Source: Ecdyonurus torrentis (taxonomy: Eukaryota > Arthropoda > Insecta > Ephemeroptera > Heptageniidae). From it: a DNA stretch of 64,000 nucleotides. This document shows positions 1-19,499 of the stretch, one piece after another. The stretch is from positions 25,838,308-25,902,307 of the forward strand of contig OX439134.1 in the NCBI GenBank assembly GCA_949318235.1, read 5' to 3'. The translations under genes were made by a program, and so were the position numbers. A model generated the notes under the pieces. The model saw only the letters and a list, made by a program, of their open reading frames with translations. It was not told the DNA's origin and searched no databases. Position 1 is the stretch's first letter; every line of letters begins with the position of its first letter.

Positions 1-17
1 AGAAGTTTTTTTTTCGT

Positions 18-75
18 TCACCCATCCAAGTACTGACCACGCTCGACGTTGCTTAACTTCGGTGATCGCCTGGAT
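18..75 (-). pseudogene. 5S rRNA-like fragment (5S pseudogene or 5S-derived SINE head)
   Basis: Read on the minus strand, this stretch carries the internal-promoter part of a 5S rRNA gene: GATCACCGAAGTTAAGCAAC, then GTCGAGC, then CAGTACTTGGATGGGTGA. These match the A box, intermediate element and C box regions. The match stops after GGGTGA and runs into an A-rich tract, so the 3' third of 5S rRNA is missing, and the part before the A box is diverged. It is either a truncated 5S pseudogene or the head of a 5S-derived SINE (SINE3 type). Confidence 0.65.
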
Positions 76-1233
76 ATCGCTCTGGACCGTTCTGCCATTG
101 GGTCATCTTAAGTATATTGCGTTTGTTAGTCCTATATATATTGTCATGGGTTTAAATATGGATTATTAATGTCAATATAGTTAATTGATCCTCAAATATT
201 TATCCTGGGGTGGAAATTAACATATTTAATTAAAGTATTTACTATAAATACTATATTTATACTAGAAAAAAGTTAAAAAAAAAATTAAAGTAAAAACTGC
301 CAATTTTTAGATCAATTAAATTTAATAAAGTTATTTAGAGATAATTTCACAGCAATTATTTATCTAATTCATTTAAAATTAAATTAATTAGGGTTAATTT
401 TACCCTTAATTAGGTTTACGGACCGTTTACGACCTTTCCCGGGCCAGAATTTTTTACGTCCCGTAAACGATCGGGTTTCTCACTAAAAGCAACATTTTCA
501 TATTTTAGATTCTCTTAGCATTAAAATCGTTAATGAAGTTCATTAAAAACCTCATATAAGCCGTCGCAACCATCATTACCATATATTTTTATTCTTTATC
601 GCAACTATGATGTCCTGAAACAAGTTAATTTGTCACCAACAATATCAGAGTAAAAAATTATACATTCTATTGAGAGTATATAAACCCAATTTAAGTGAAT
701 TTTTGATGGTAATTAAATTTAAGGTTGGTTCCCAGTAGTCCCGAGCTTTTCATTTTTAACGGTCCGGAATGTCATTCCAGGGCCGGATAAATTTCCTGTT
801 CGGGACTTCATCTCGGGAAACGGGTGGGACATTGATTCCGGAGCACTAACGGCCCGTTATTGCCCAGAAACGGTCGTGAAAAAATCGTGAATCGGGACTA
901 GTTCGGGAACGGGCGCCGGAATGAGAACAGGGACATTATTTATTTAGTTGGTACATGAATAAAATGAGCAAATTCAAATTCTCATTTTGTGCATTCGCAA
1001 TTATTTTAGAATGAAAAAGAAAATGACCGTTTTCTCTTTTCCAAAGCTTTTTTTTTTTTTTTTTAATATATTATATAAAAAATGTTTAAAAGAAAATACA
1101 GCTTACCATTATTTACTGGAGCACTTGACATTATGAACTAGAAAAAAAAAATCAAATATTTTATTCAGCATAACAATATTACTATATTTCAGTGTAATAA
1201 AATAATGATTGCGCGCTCTTGAAAGAAAAAACG

Positions 1234-1274
<41 letters not shown>

Positions 1275-2047
1275 GTATATATCATCATTGTATGTATTTT
1301 AACGATCATGCAAAAAATGTTTTCTCTATATAGGACTTACGTATATTCAGGGTCGTGTAGCGCTCAATATTCCGCTTGGCCTTGTCCGTGAATTTTCCGA
1401 ATGCTATAAATATAACAATGTATAAACATAAAAGAAGATGTTTTGACTATACTTTCAATAATTACTATAGAGCGTGCACGTAAACAAAATTAACATTACA
1501 CACGATATGAATTAAACACTTATTGATTTTTATTTGAACACAAAAACGATCTTCTATTTGTCTATAGTTTGAAGAGAGATATCTATTTAAAATTTCAAGC
1601 ACAGAATAAAAATACAGCGACTTTTACTTTTAGCACGCAATAATAATAATAAAAAAAAAACTGCTAGAAACTAATGTATAAGTTCAAGATCAACAAGATC
1701 GTAGGATATGTATATAAGTACACTGTACAGTACACATACGTACTGTATACTGCTGTATGTGTGTATGGTGAGTGAGTGAAGAGGTAATTTAGGAGCCGCC
1801 ACGGCGCCGGCTATACTGTTCTCTCTCTCTCTCTCTCTCTGGGGGCATGTCTGGGGGTTCGGGGCGAGAGGAGGTACAGAGACCATGGCCTCGAGACTGG
1901 CATAAAAACTACCACGCCTACGTAATACATTAAGTTTTGGCGCTTCGATAAGATGTGTAACCTAAGTATAGAGAAACATATGTTATTCGCACTTTGCAAT
2001 TTTTTTTATAATAAATTGCACTTGAATAATTAAATAATTTCATTATA

Positions 2048-2125
<78 letters not shown>

Positions 2126-2721
2126 TACACACACACAGTATGTATATTAGTATAATAAGTCAAAGTTCGTCTAAATTTGATTTTTTTTTATTTATTATTA
2201 TTAGATCCCGTTGAAGGTATGCAACTTTCATTACAAGAATGTGGAATTGGTTGGCTAAGATTACCGGCACATTCTTTTAAAAAAAAATTCATATATAATA
2301 TTATAGAAAAAAGGAAAAAATAAATAAAACAAATTGATTTATTTTATTATATCAATTAACTAATTACTTTTCGAGTAAGTCATTCAAAGTGTGTTTTAAT
2401 AATAAAAATAAAAGTTACACTATGCAACTTTACAAACTATTTACATAAATGAGAAGGATCAAGGAAACGTATAGTAATTAGTTCTTTATTGGGTTTAAAA
2501 TGGGAATATGTATGTACATATAAAAAAAAGACAGAATAAACAACAAGTAAGTAGCCCAACGCAACGGGTGATGAGAAAAAGGCAAAACAAGTGTATAAAA
2601 ATACAGTATATTATATCCTATAGAGATAGAGACTATCCCCTATTCAGGAGTGTATTCTCAATTTTCAAAGAAGTGCATCAGGCCAATAATATATTTTATT
2701 TCAGAACGCGTTATGTCTGGA
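76..2721. other. Gene-free AT-rich stretch with simple repeats
   Basis: I see no conserved protein or RNA here. GC-richer patches with CCGG and CCCGGG (about 420-480 and 720-930) look like decayed repeat, with variants of GGAACGGG/CCCGTT. A poly(A) run lies at about 1233-1273 and a short (CT)n at about 1820-1842. The end of the stretch lies downstream of the first scramblase stop codon and should hold that gene's 3' UTR. Confidence 0.5.
2049..2120. repeat. (TA)n microsatellite
   Basis: About 72 bp of pure TA dinucleotide lies downstream of the first scramblase gene. Confidence 0.95.
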
Positions 2722-5700
2722 TTAGAGAAAATTGTTTTGGGATTGCTGTTTATCTTCAAAATACATAAAATCCTGAAACAAAGAAATTATCAAATCAAAG
2801 TTTTTAATGCACAAATAATTTATAATGTATATAATTTTGGTTTCCTCTATTTAATTCTTTTCAATTTAATTATTTATTTTTAAACCCAGACAGTAGAAGT
2901 TACAACAAGCGATTTGCTCTTTGTCGAAAATATATTATATATTATACAGGATAATATATATCAAATTTGGGTACCCCATACAGTACAATAATAATAACCT
3001 TATTGATAAAAAATAATGGACTGATATGATTGTAAACAAAAAGAAACTTGCAAAAAAATAATAATAATAAAAAAAATACAAATTTAAACATAATTAATTA
3101 TAATAGTCTTGATATTTGAATTTAAATTTTTATATTATATAGTTTTGAACACAGTGTTCGGGAGATTAGAGGAAGAGAGGATTAAAAAAAACAAAAAAAA
3201 AAACAAAAAAAAAAACTTACAATCAAGAAGCAAGCTCCTATCAAGATTGCTTTGATTTTAACATCTAGATCCATAGGAAATGAGACACTAAAATTATCAG
3301 CATCCGAGAAATGCTCCTTGACGAATCCAGACCATTGTTTAGTGATGTTTCCAAGTAGAGTCTCTCCATCAGATCCAAACACCTGAAAATATATTCATTA
3401 CATTATTTAAAAATAATTTTTTTATATGTGTGCATATGCATATATGAAGCTATTATCTGAGTTTATTATATAAATTTATAATGCTAATTATACTGCGGTT
3501 AAGATTATGTTTTTATGAATAATATTATGATCAATAAATCAATCACCCTGAACACCACGTCGTTACAGCAAATACTCATTTTGCAGATAGGTCCTACAAT
3601 TTTCAGAACTACATTTCCACTTGCATCTTCTATGTCAAAGTAGGGTCTCAGTATGCTCCAAGTTTGTTTCACTCTCCCAATCTTAACTCCAGGAGGGGAT
3701 GAGACTTCCATAGTCTTAAAAGAAATAAAAACTACATGTCTTTCATTGTGTCTTTTTATTTATTTATTTATTGTTTTTTTAATAAAATACAACATTATAA
3801 AAAAATTGTATATTTGCAAGCATATTTCCCATTTCTTGCATTGCAGTGGTTTTGATTTTTATTGGAAAAATATTGTACGAGGAGATAGATTCTATTTTCG
3901 CTCCCCCCCCCCCCCCTTGTAGTACAAAATATTATTATTAGCAACCTATAAAAAATAGGATAAATATATAATGCATTTAAAATTAAAAAAAAAAAGTTTT
4001 GTTTTTTTAAAACATTTTCTTTTAATAAGAATAAAATAAGGCAATATGCGATAAAATTCCATACTTCCGCATACACATGAAAAAGGAAGTATCAATATAG
4101 TACACGATATTATATAATATCGCTTGAGAGCAATTTTTTATGTCGTACAAAACAAACAAGTGACAAAAATATATGATTAACTACTTTTGTTTCGAAGCAT
4201 AGATAGTTATAGGGTCTATATGCATTCATGTTAAAGTCAACGCCATGTTGGATAACTCAATAACATGGGTGGCATAGGAAAAAAAAAAATTTGCAAGTTT
4301 AAAACCACTATGCAATATTTTTGAGAGCATTGATGCTGTAAATATATATGTTGAATTAGTACTCAAGTATGTGAGAAAAATAACAATAACAAAAAATCAA
4401 ACGATTTCTTAAAGAAAATTGGCTTAAATGAAGTTTGTCCTATATGCTGAGCAATGTTATGCACTACTCCAGTATGGCCTCCAAGCGCAAGAAATATGAC
4501 GTCATCCGCATACACCCTTATAATAATATAAAAATACGTAACTGCATAGAACACCTTGAACAAAAAAGTTGTTTAATATCCTTACAAACCTGAAAATCAA
4601 CGTTGCTTTGGCCGGAGTTATTGATTTTTGATTCATTTTCTATTCACAAAATGACGCGAGCGGTTATTGACGTCACAGCTTGCTTGTTTTACGCGCGCGT
4701 GGACCAGGGGAGCTGTGACGTCATTGACCGCTCGTGCCATTTTGTGAATGACAAATAAATTAGAAATCAATGACTCCGGACAAATCAACGTTGATTTTTA
4801 GGTTTTTTAGGATATTACACAACTTTTTTGTTCAAGGTGTTCTATACGCCTGTACGTATACTTTTATATTTATTATTATAAATATCTATGCTTCGAAACA
4901 ATAGCAGTTAATCATATACTTTTGTCACGTGTTTGTTTTATACGACATAAAAAATTGCTCTATAGTGCATCCCAAGCAATATTATATAATATCGTGTACT
5001 ATTGATACGATCACTTCTTCATGTACACGGAAGTATGGAATTTTATCGCTTATATTGCTTAATTTTGTTCTTATTAAAAGAAAATGTTTAAAAAATACAA
5101 AGCTTTTACAAGAAAAACCATATCATAGTTTGCATTCTGGAATTTCCTATTAATATACATATTTACACGAGTATTAATATAAATAGTAATATATGAATTG
5201 AATATGGTATATTTTACTAGAACGCATTACCCCATCAAAACTATACATGGCACATGGAAAAAAATTATACTAATATAATAATGGCAATTAAGGTACATCA
5301 TAAATCTTGTAAATTGCAATTGATAAACATTAGCCTGAAACACAGATTTTTAAAGGAATAGACCAGAGAAAAACATAAGCATTTATATCACAAAACACTT
5401 AATGGGATTTACATAAATAACATTAGTTTGTCTCAAAACCCAAACCCAGCCCCGTAGCAGTGATCAGAAAATTCGATTTATGCAACCCGCACAACATTTT
5501 CATACTAATTTTTGCATGTTTCTGACGTCATAAACATGAATTTTCACGCAAATTGCATACTTTACAGTTTTTTCATGCTTTCTCGTGGGGCTACATTAAC
5601 GTTTCTGGTAAAAATTGTCATCAACTTTGAAGTTCCCATTTCGTGTTTATCCATTAAAAAGCACATGGTCTATGGCTTTAAATACTACAAATACTACAAT

Positions 5701-8002
5701 AATATATCTCATGCAGGCAAAACATAAAGTATATATTATATTATGTCTTATAACTACAGATTATAGATTTATTTGCGCATTGTCGCATTGTCACATATCT
5801 CGAAAATATAACAAAAAATTAAACTTACTTGTAAGCAGCAAGGAAAACAACAACTTTGACAAGCCAAGGGACGGTTCAAATGTATCAGATGGTTCTGGAA
5901 ATTATCCATGATTTTCATGTCAAATTCGCGTAAACTACTGCAGCACATACGCTGACAACAGCTACTGGATTCTGCAGCCATGTACACTTGTTGTCCGAGG
6001 CTGTTCTTTAATACGTATTTATTCTCAGTCTCGAATCCAGTCAGTACTGCAATATAAACACATATTCCAGAGTTTACTTTTAAGTATTACACAAATTGTT
6101 TACAGTCCACGCTAGCTAAGGATGTTCGCAATTCTCATTGAATTCAAGTTACTAGCTATATATTATATCATAATCAATTATATTGTACGCCATATTAAAA
6201 AAAAAAGAAAAAAAAACTATTACTTTTAATAATAAAATACGTATTCCTGTCAGCAGAATATAATATAATAAAATATATAAATTGATCTCATTTATTGAAG
6301 AAGATAGATTTAAAATAATAAAAGCATAATCATACGTATAATATCTGTGCCTTTATTATGTTATCATATGTTATGGCCGTAAGAAAGACTTTAAATATTA
6401 CGGAGTAAGAAAACATGTCACAACTTTCCTGTTTAATTTTTTTTCTTTAAATATTTGAGTATTTATTATTGGTTTTTAAAATAAAAATTATTTTGAATTA
6501 AAATTATATTTAAAATTATTTTGCATTAAAAAGCAAGTTACATTTTCTGCTTTATTTTTGTTTACTTATATTTTAATAATATCACAATAAAGCTATGTGA
6601 TGCTGCTCACCTTCTAGCAGTTCCACTTGTTGATGGACTAAAATTTGATCAAGCGCTGTCAAATATTCAAGACCAGGAGGACAGTTTGAAACTCCTACTG
6701 CTGGAGCTGGCATCCAATTTAAATTACCTGCAACTGTAATATAATTTATTACATTTTATAATATTTTATTATTAGTTTATAAATGATTGTCTAATCATTT
6801 TGTTTCCTCTTTTTTCATTCTTTTACTTCTTATTGTTTAATAACAATTATTATATTATACATAATAATTAATATAATTAATAAAATGATATTTTGTTAGG
6901 ACTGTTATTTTTGTTATATGTTATAGATTGATTTTTTTAGAAAAATTATTTTTGATTTAAGTTTGACAAATTTTTATGCATATATGTATCTTAAATGAAT
7001 GAATGAATGATTGAATGATTGAATGAATGAATGAATGAATGAATGAATGAATGAATGAATGAATGAATGAATGAATGAATGAATGAATGAATGAATGAAT
7101 GAATGAATGAATGAATGAATGAATGAATGAATGAATGAATGAATGAATGAATGAATGAATGAATGAATGAATGAACGAAAGAACGAACGAACGAACGAAC
7201 GAACGAACGAACGAACGAACGAACGAACGAACGAACGAACGAACGAACGAACGAACGAACGAACGAACGAACGAACGAACGAACGAACGAACGAACGAAC
7301 GAACGAACGAACGAACGAACGAACGAACGAACGAACGAACGAACGAACGAACGAACGAACGAACGAACGAACGAACGAACGAACGAACGAACGAACGAAC
7401 GAACGAACGAACGAACGAACGAACGAACGAACGAACGAACGAACGAACGAACGAACGAACGAACGAACGAATGAATGAATGAATGAATGAATGAATGAAT
7501 GAATGAATGATAAAAACTACATTTTTAAACTTTTATAACTGAAATAGCTGAATAAATTAAAGCCAACACAATTACACAATTAAAGCGTCATTTTAAAAAT
7601 CACTTACTTTGTAGTTGCGGTTGAACGGTTACTGGATAACCAACTGGAGGGCTCTGGATTAATTGACTGGGTTCATTATAATTGACTGGTTGGCCAGGGT
7701 AATTTGCGATAGAAGTTGCACTAGGTCCTGGGCCTTGCATAAAATTTACTTGAGGAACTGAATGTTCAGTATACGATATATTAACTTTGTCATCCTTCGT
7801 GGATGAATCTGAGGAAAAAATTAGAAAATTTAATTAGCGTAATATTGCTTTATTTGCATGAACCTATAATATGTATTTATTTATTATTTAATTATTTTTG
7901 TTACAATCAGTGGTATAAATGCATGATCACATCTTATCATTATAAAATTTACAATACAATAACTGACTGCTGTTGCTATTCCGTATAAATTTTCAAAGTT
8001 TG

Positions 8003-8057
<55 letters not shown>

Positions 8058-8302
8058 TTTTTGTTTTGTTTTATATGTAACATAATATAGTAAGCTAGGA
8101 TTTAAATTAACATTATAACATCTCTCAAATATATATATTTTTGACAATTCGTTATTAACATCTTATTTATCTTTTCAAATTATAAAAGTATTATATTTTT
8201 TCCTACAGTAAAAAAATGTTAATGTTATGTTTATATTTCATTTAATACTTACAAAAGCAATATAGTTAACTTTAACTCACCGTCTACAAGGACGTTTGAC
8301 AT
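2722..8302 (-). CDS. PLSCR: Phospholipid scramblase, copy 1 (seven exons)
   Basis: Ca2+-dependent phospholipid scramblase, a membrane protein family that moves phospholipids between leaflets. The exons, 5' to 3' on the minus strand, are 8302-8281, 7808-7608, 6727-6611, 6046-5829, 3714-3547, 3382-3221 and 2772-2722. All junctions are GT..AG and phases agree, giving 312 residues. The N-terminus is proline/glutamine-rich. The core has the family signatures [19 protein letters not shown], the cysteine clusters CCQRMCC and CCFPCCLQ (palmitoylation region in known scramblases), and PPGVKIG. The Ca2+-binding loop is [12 protein letters not shown], followed by the single membrane helix near [17 protein letters not shown]. 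The last exon ends [16 protein letters not shown]. Start choice: MSNVLVD is the only ATG-donor fragment upstream that fits in phase, and copy 2 has MSNFPLV at the same place. Introns 2 and 4 hold microsatellites and foldback elements. The family is certain, the exact ortholog is not. Confidence 0.93.
4210..4516. mobile_element. MITE family C, copy 1
   Basis: About 305 bp bounded by imperfect inverted ends: TAGGGTCTATATGCATTC at one side and GCATACACCCTTA at the other. The insertion point sits in TTATA, consistent with a TA or TTATA target-site duplication, judged from the uninterrupted opposite arm of the surrounding foldback. Further copies lie at 19014-19322 and, split, at 33218-34790. It carries TGACGTCA at 4497-4504. 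Confidence 0.8.
4543..4850. mobile_element. Palindromic MITE family A, copy 1
   Basis: A near-complete palindrome whose ends read ATAGAACACCTTGAACAAAA and its complement. Each arm carries CAACGTTGATTT and TGACGTCA (4668-4675 and 4716-4723). The same element occurs at 11334-11658 and 55389-55681, and as a half copy at 11906-12055. Confidence 0.85.
5350..5682 (+). mobile_element. MITE family B, copy 1
   Basis: About 330 bp starting TTAAAGGAATAGACCA and ending TGGTCTATGGCTTTAA, so it has short inverted ends next to TTAA. The internal sequence is shared with 10630-10979, 43348-43690 and 56995-57323. TGACGTCA occurs at 5523-5530. Short reading frames here, and in the other copies, are repeat translations and not genes. 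Confidence 0.85.
6996..7510. repeat. Composite (TGAA)n-(CGAA)n-(TGAA)n microsatellite
   Basis: About 175 bp of TGAA repeats is followed by about 295 bp of almost pure CGAA repeats (7175-7470) and then about 40 bp of TGAA again. It lies in intron 2 of scramblase copy 1. The flanking sequence (ACTACATTTTTAAACTTTTA) is also present in copy 2 at about 17310, where only a few GAAT-like units stand. Long open frames here are artefacts of the 4-bp period. Confidence 0.97.
8006..8052. repeat. (GA)n microsatellite
   Basis: About 47 bp of GA repeats in intron 1 of scramblase copy 1. Confidence 0.95.
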
Positions 8303-10211
<1,909 letters not shown>

Positions 10212-10631
10212 ATAAAAGCCGTTAAAGCCATTGTCAACTTACTTTTTTATCATTTAGAATACTAGATTGATAATTACCATACCTTATTATTCATGAATTA
10301 AACATCAACACGTTGATTTTGTTTTTATTTTCATTTATTTTTATTTTAGCGGTTATTTCACGCATCTGACGTCACAATGTACCGATGGGGTCGTGATAGG
10401 GGTAAAGAACTTGAGGGAGGGGCTTAAATTTATCACGTGACCAGAGCGGTGACTGTGATTGGCGGCGGTACATTGTGACGTCAGATACGTGAAAACCGTC
10501 AAAAAGAAAACAAATGAAAATAAATACAAAATCAACGTGGTGGTGTCAAATTCATGGATAATAAGGTATGATAGTTATCAATCTAGTATTCTAAATCTAA
10601 ATGATAAAAAAGTAAGTTGACAAGGGCTTTT
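10212..10631. repeat. Foldback element, family K
   Basis: The arms are complementary from the ends (CAACTTACTTTTTTATCATT against AATGATAAAAAAGTAAGTTG) through CATACCTTATTAT and CAACGTTGATTT-like segments to TGACGTCACAATGTACC near the centre. TGACGTCA lies at 10367-10374 and 10476-10483. Family B copy 2 abuts it directly. Confidence 0.8.
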
Positions 10632-10979
10632 AGGCATAGAAAACAGGAAACAACATGTTCTTTAACACAAAATGGGATCTACAAAACTGATGATAATTTT
10701 TACTAGAATGTAAATTTGGCCCCACAAGAGAGCGTTAAAAAACTTTAAAGTATACAATTTGCGTGAATATTTCTGTTTATAACGTAAGAAACAGGCGAAA
10801 ACTATAGTATAAAAATGTTGTGCGGGTTGCATAAATCAAACTTTTCTGATCACTGCTACGGTGGTACAGTTGGGTTTTGAGACCAATTAATGTTATTATT
10901 AATGTAAGTCCCACCAAGTGTTTTGTGATATAAATGCATAATATCATGCATAATGTTTTCATGTTGTCTATGCCTTTAA
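10630..10979 (-). mobile_element. MITE family B, copy 2
   Basis: Diverged minus-strand copy of the element at 5350-5682, with ends TTAGGCATAGA and TCTATGCCTTTAA. The CRE-like site is mutated in this copy (ATAACGTAAG). Confidence 0.8.
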
Positions 10980-11333
10980 CTATTATTCTTTATTATCACT
11001 GTTCACATTATTTGATAAGTTTAGCTAACACTACAAACATTTGAAATTCAAGTACCTTTTCTTTTCTATCATTTTTTCTGCTTATATATTCTTCTTAAAT
11101 ATTATAAGTTAATTTGTTAATTATAAGTAATAACAAGATTTTTAAACAAACTTTCATCATTATTCGTATTCCAAATAAATTATAACACATTGGTATCTTT
11201 TTAAAGTATTTTTTATACATAACATGTACTAAAAAGAATAATATTTAATTGCAAAGAAACTATTTTAAATTTTGTGCTATACATATATGACAATATAAAT
11301 ATTGTGTGCTGAAAATGAGCTATATCATAATTT

Positions 11334-11658
11334 TTAAAGGCGTAGAACACCTTGAACAAAAAAGTTGCGTAATATCCTAACAAACCTGAAAATCAACGTT
11401 GATTTGGCCGGAGTCATTGATTTCTAATATATTTTCCATTCACAAAATGCTGCTGCCGGTCACTGACGTCAGTGACGTCACAGCTCGCCCGGTTTACTTG
11501 CGCGTGGACCAGGCGAGCTGTGACGTCAGTGACCGGCAGCAGCATTTTGTGAATGGAAAATAAATTAGAAATCAATGACTCTGGCCAAATCAACGTTGAT
11601 TTTCAGGTTTGTTAGGATATTACGCAACTTTTTTGTTCAAGTTGTTCTACGCCTTTAA
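11334..11658. mobile_element. Palindromic MITE family A, copy 2 (best preserved)
   Basis: A symmetric element starting TTAAAGGCGTAGAACACC and ending with its complement CTACGCCTTTAA. The arms pair over nearly the whole length. TGACGTCA is present three times (11464-11471, 11473-11480, 11521-11528) near the axis. Confidence 0.9.
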
Positions 11659-11905
11659 GTATATAATTGTCTTTGTCTGTATAGGAAAATGAAAAAAATT
11701 AATAAATTTAAAAATCCTTTATTTTATTATGTATAATAACTTGCATAATTGTATTATATTTATAATAATACATAAAAACATATTGAGTAAACATTATAAA
11801 AGTATTAAAAAATAAAGACAACAAAAATAGTATAGTTACAAAAAAAGAAGACGGAAGCAACGTAAATTATATCATCAGAGATATTTTCTATTCAGGATTG
11901 TATTC

Positions 11906-12354
11906 TTAAAGGCGTATTTAACACGTTGAAAAAAAAAGTTGTAGCATATATCCACACATACCTGAAAATCAGCGTTGATTTGGCCGGAGTAATTGATTTC
12001 TAATTTATTTTCCATTCACAAAACGGTGCGTGCGGACTATGACGTCACAGCTCACCGGGGTGTTTATAAAATGCAAATAAAAATATACAAAGAAAAGGAG
12101 TTAAATACTTTTTAAATATACATGAGAAAACTGCATACTTTTTTCGTCCGCCTTTTAGAGATAAAAATACACTTTTATTTTTGTTTACATCTCACGAGCA
12201 GAATTTTCAAGATACGATATTTTTATTTACAGTTTTAAAAAATCTCATTCCTCATTTTTGGTTTATTTTGATGTATTGAAAATAGTATTTTACTCAATAT
12301 ACCTTTGTATTTTTATTTGCTTTACAAAACGGAGCGATTTTTATAAACACCCTC
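11906..12354. mobile_element. Half copy of MITE family A, broken by a second MITE
   Basis: 11906-12055 is the left half of family A, ending at GTCACAGCTCACC. It then meets an unrelated element at 12056-12354 whose ends are inverted: GGGTGTTTATAAAATGCAAA against TTTGCTTTACAAAACGG..TTTATAAACACCC. The right half of family A is absent after the inner element. Confidence 0.75.
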
Positions 12355-12761
12355 CCGAAAAAAAAATAAATTACGTAATTTATGCTCTGCATTGAACCAT
12401 TGCTAATATATTGTAGAGTACAAAAGTTGCTATTTTGTAATAACATAAATTATTAATATGCTGAACATTTGAATATCGTTGTAAAATTGCTTAAATTACG
12501 TTATGTATAATTATTGCTGAATTGAGCTATAGAGCACAATTATTGTATTATACGCGTATGTGTAATTGTTGTCATTAAAAACCCATGCTTTGTTCTTAAT
12601 TTAAGCGTTTTACTTTTTTAATTAAATGCTACCTTTTTTTTTTTAAATTTTAAGTTAAATGTATTTATTTCTATTAAATAAAAAAATTACAATTTATCCA
12701 TTTATCCACAATTCAATTTCCGCAATTATGAAAAAGAGAGCTTGATCTGCGACTCTAATTA

Positions 12762-17745
<4,984 letters not shown>

Positions 17746-19013
17746 TATGTAGTAGTAGTGAAGCTCTAGCAACACTGTTAGTAATGAAAAACGTTGGTAT
17801 AATTATAACTGTCTATATATTGAAATATATTTGTATATATTTTTAGTTCCTGCTGCCATACTGATAATCTCAGTACGTCAATTCCTATGGTGTCCTGTTC
17901 ATCATTACGAAACATTGCATGGAAAAATCGTGGTCAAATGTCAAATGACTTGACCTACCCCCACTATCAAATTTCTCTGATATTATATACACTAAATTTT
18001 TTTTCATATGAAAATAAAAATTGTAAAAGTAAATAAAATAAAACACATTGACACGTATCATAATATAATAATAATAATAATAACTTTAAATTATTAAGGT
18101 GTTATGAGAGCATGACAACCCCATTTTAAAAATTCATGTCCACAAGATAAATCTAAATTTTTTAACATGAACATAATATATACAATTTAAATCATTGTCT
18201 TACATCTTCAATAACTGCATAATATACTAATGTAGAATTTTATAAAACTTAAATTTATAACATAATATGCTATATTAACATAAGATTTAAGTGGTAAGAT
18301 AATCAAATTAGTGAAATATGATGTTAAAAAAATAAAGTTTATTAGAAATTAGTAGGTTCTCCATGATTAAAGCATATAATATAGTTATTTATTGCGACTA
18401 AGGTATTTCGAAAGATTTGCGACCATATAAGGATCAAAATGTTCTAGCGTAGAAGAGTGCTATATATATATATATTAAATATACATTAAAAGTATAGGGA
18501 TAATTTGTCAATAAAATATGGTATGTAGTGTAGTATCACATATATGTTCTCACAAAACCTCAAAGTCACAACAGTAATGAAACTGCATCAGACTTATCAA
18601 CCGCAATGTCCTCCCCCCCCCCCCCTTCATTGTTTCAACATTTTTTAAATAATATTGTTTTATTTTTGTGTAATATATTGTAAAATATATATTAAAACAA
18701 ACCGATAAGTCTATACTATGCCTTGGTTGGACAATGTAATGTATGAATAACAAAATAAATAATAATGATAAATTGTCATATTATGCATGAAAGAAATAAT
18801 TCCATTGTTGCAGAATTAGAGAGAAATTTATTTAATCTTATGATCAAATTTCTTAATTTTAGTTAATACTGCAAACATTTGATATACATTTTTTCCGTAA
18901 GGATCTTTTCTTTTCTATCATATCTTATATTTATATTCTTCTTATAAAAAAATATATACGCATCGATCATTTTTTAGTTTCCATATATTATGATACAATG
19001 CTTTCTTTTATTA
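17746..19013. other. Intergenic region upstream of scramblase copy 2
   Basis: AT-rich sequence without a recognisable gene, with a short poly(C) run near 18610. The sequence next to 17745 should hold the promoter of scramblase copy 2. Confidence 0.5.
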
Positions 19014-19322
19014 TATAGGGTCTATGCATTCATGTTAAAGTCACTAGCTGTATCACTCAATAACATGGGTGGCATAGAAAAATAACTCATTTTGCCAGTT
19101 TAAAAACATTATGCAATATTTTTGAGAGCACTGATGCTGTAAATATTATATGTTGTAGTATCTCAAGTGTGTGAGAAAAATAACAAAACCCAAAAATTAA
19201 CCTTTTCCCAAAGAAAATTGCCTTAAAGGAAGTTTGTCCTATGCTATGAACAATATGTTATTCACTACTCCAGTATGGCCTCCAAGCGCATTAAATATGA
19301 CGTCATGCGCATACGCCCTATA
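19014..19322. mobile_element. MITE family C, copy 2
   Basis: Ends TAGGGTCTATGCATTC and GCGCATACGCCCTA flanked by TA on both sides, fitting a TA target-site duplication as in Tc1/mariner-type MITEs. TGACGTCA is at 19298-19305. Confidence 0.85.
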
Positions 19323-19499
19323 TTTTAATTATTTTCATAGTTTATATCTATACAGATATAGACATGTAAGTATATGTGTTATTGCATCTATAAGTACAAT
19401 TTATACAATATAATATATCTGGTTTACCATTGAATTTAATATAATATACTCTGAACTCAAAAAGTACTATATACAGTTAAAACGTATTTATTATATATT

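Larger units (their letters stand above)
4005..5097. repeat. Outer foldback element with nested insertions
   Basis: The left arm (about 4005-4209, continuing at 4517-4542) is the reverse complement of the right arm (about 4852-5097). Shared segments include the region around TTCCATACTTCC and TTCGAAGCATAGATA. The left arm is interrupted by the 4210-4516 MITE, which the right arm lacks, and the centre is occupied by the 4543-4850 palindrome. The element lies in intron 4 of scramblase copy 1. Confidence 0.8.

Noticed and set aside
7167..7482. Long open frames of NERT or similar four-residue repeats
   Set aside because: They are translations of the (CGAA)n microsatellite with no start context or conserved domain; the same holds for 21703-22023 and 38103-38339.
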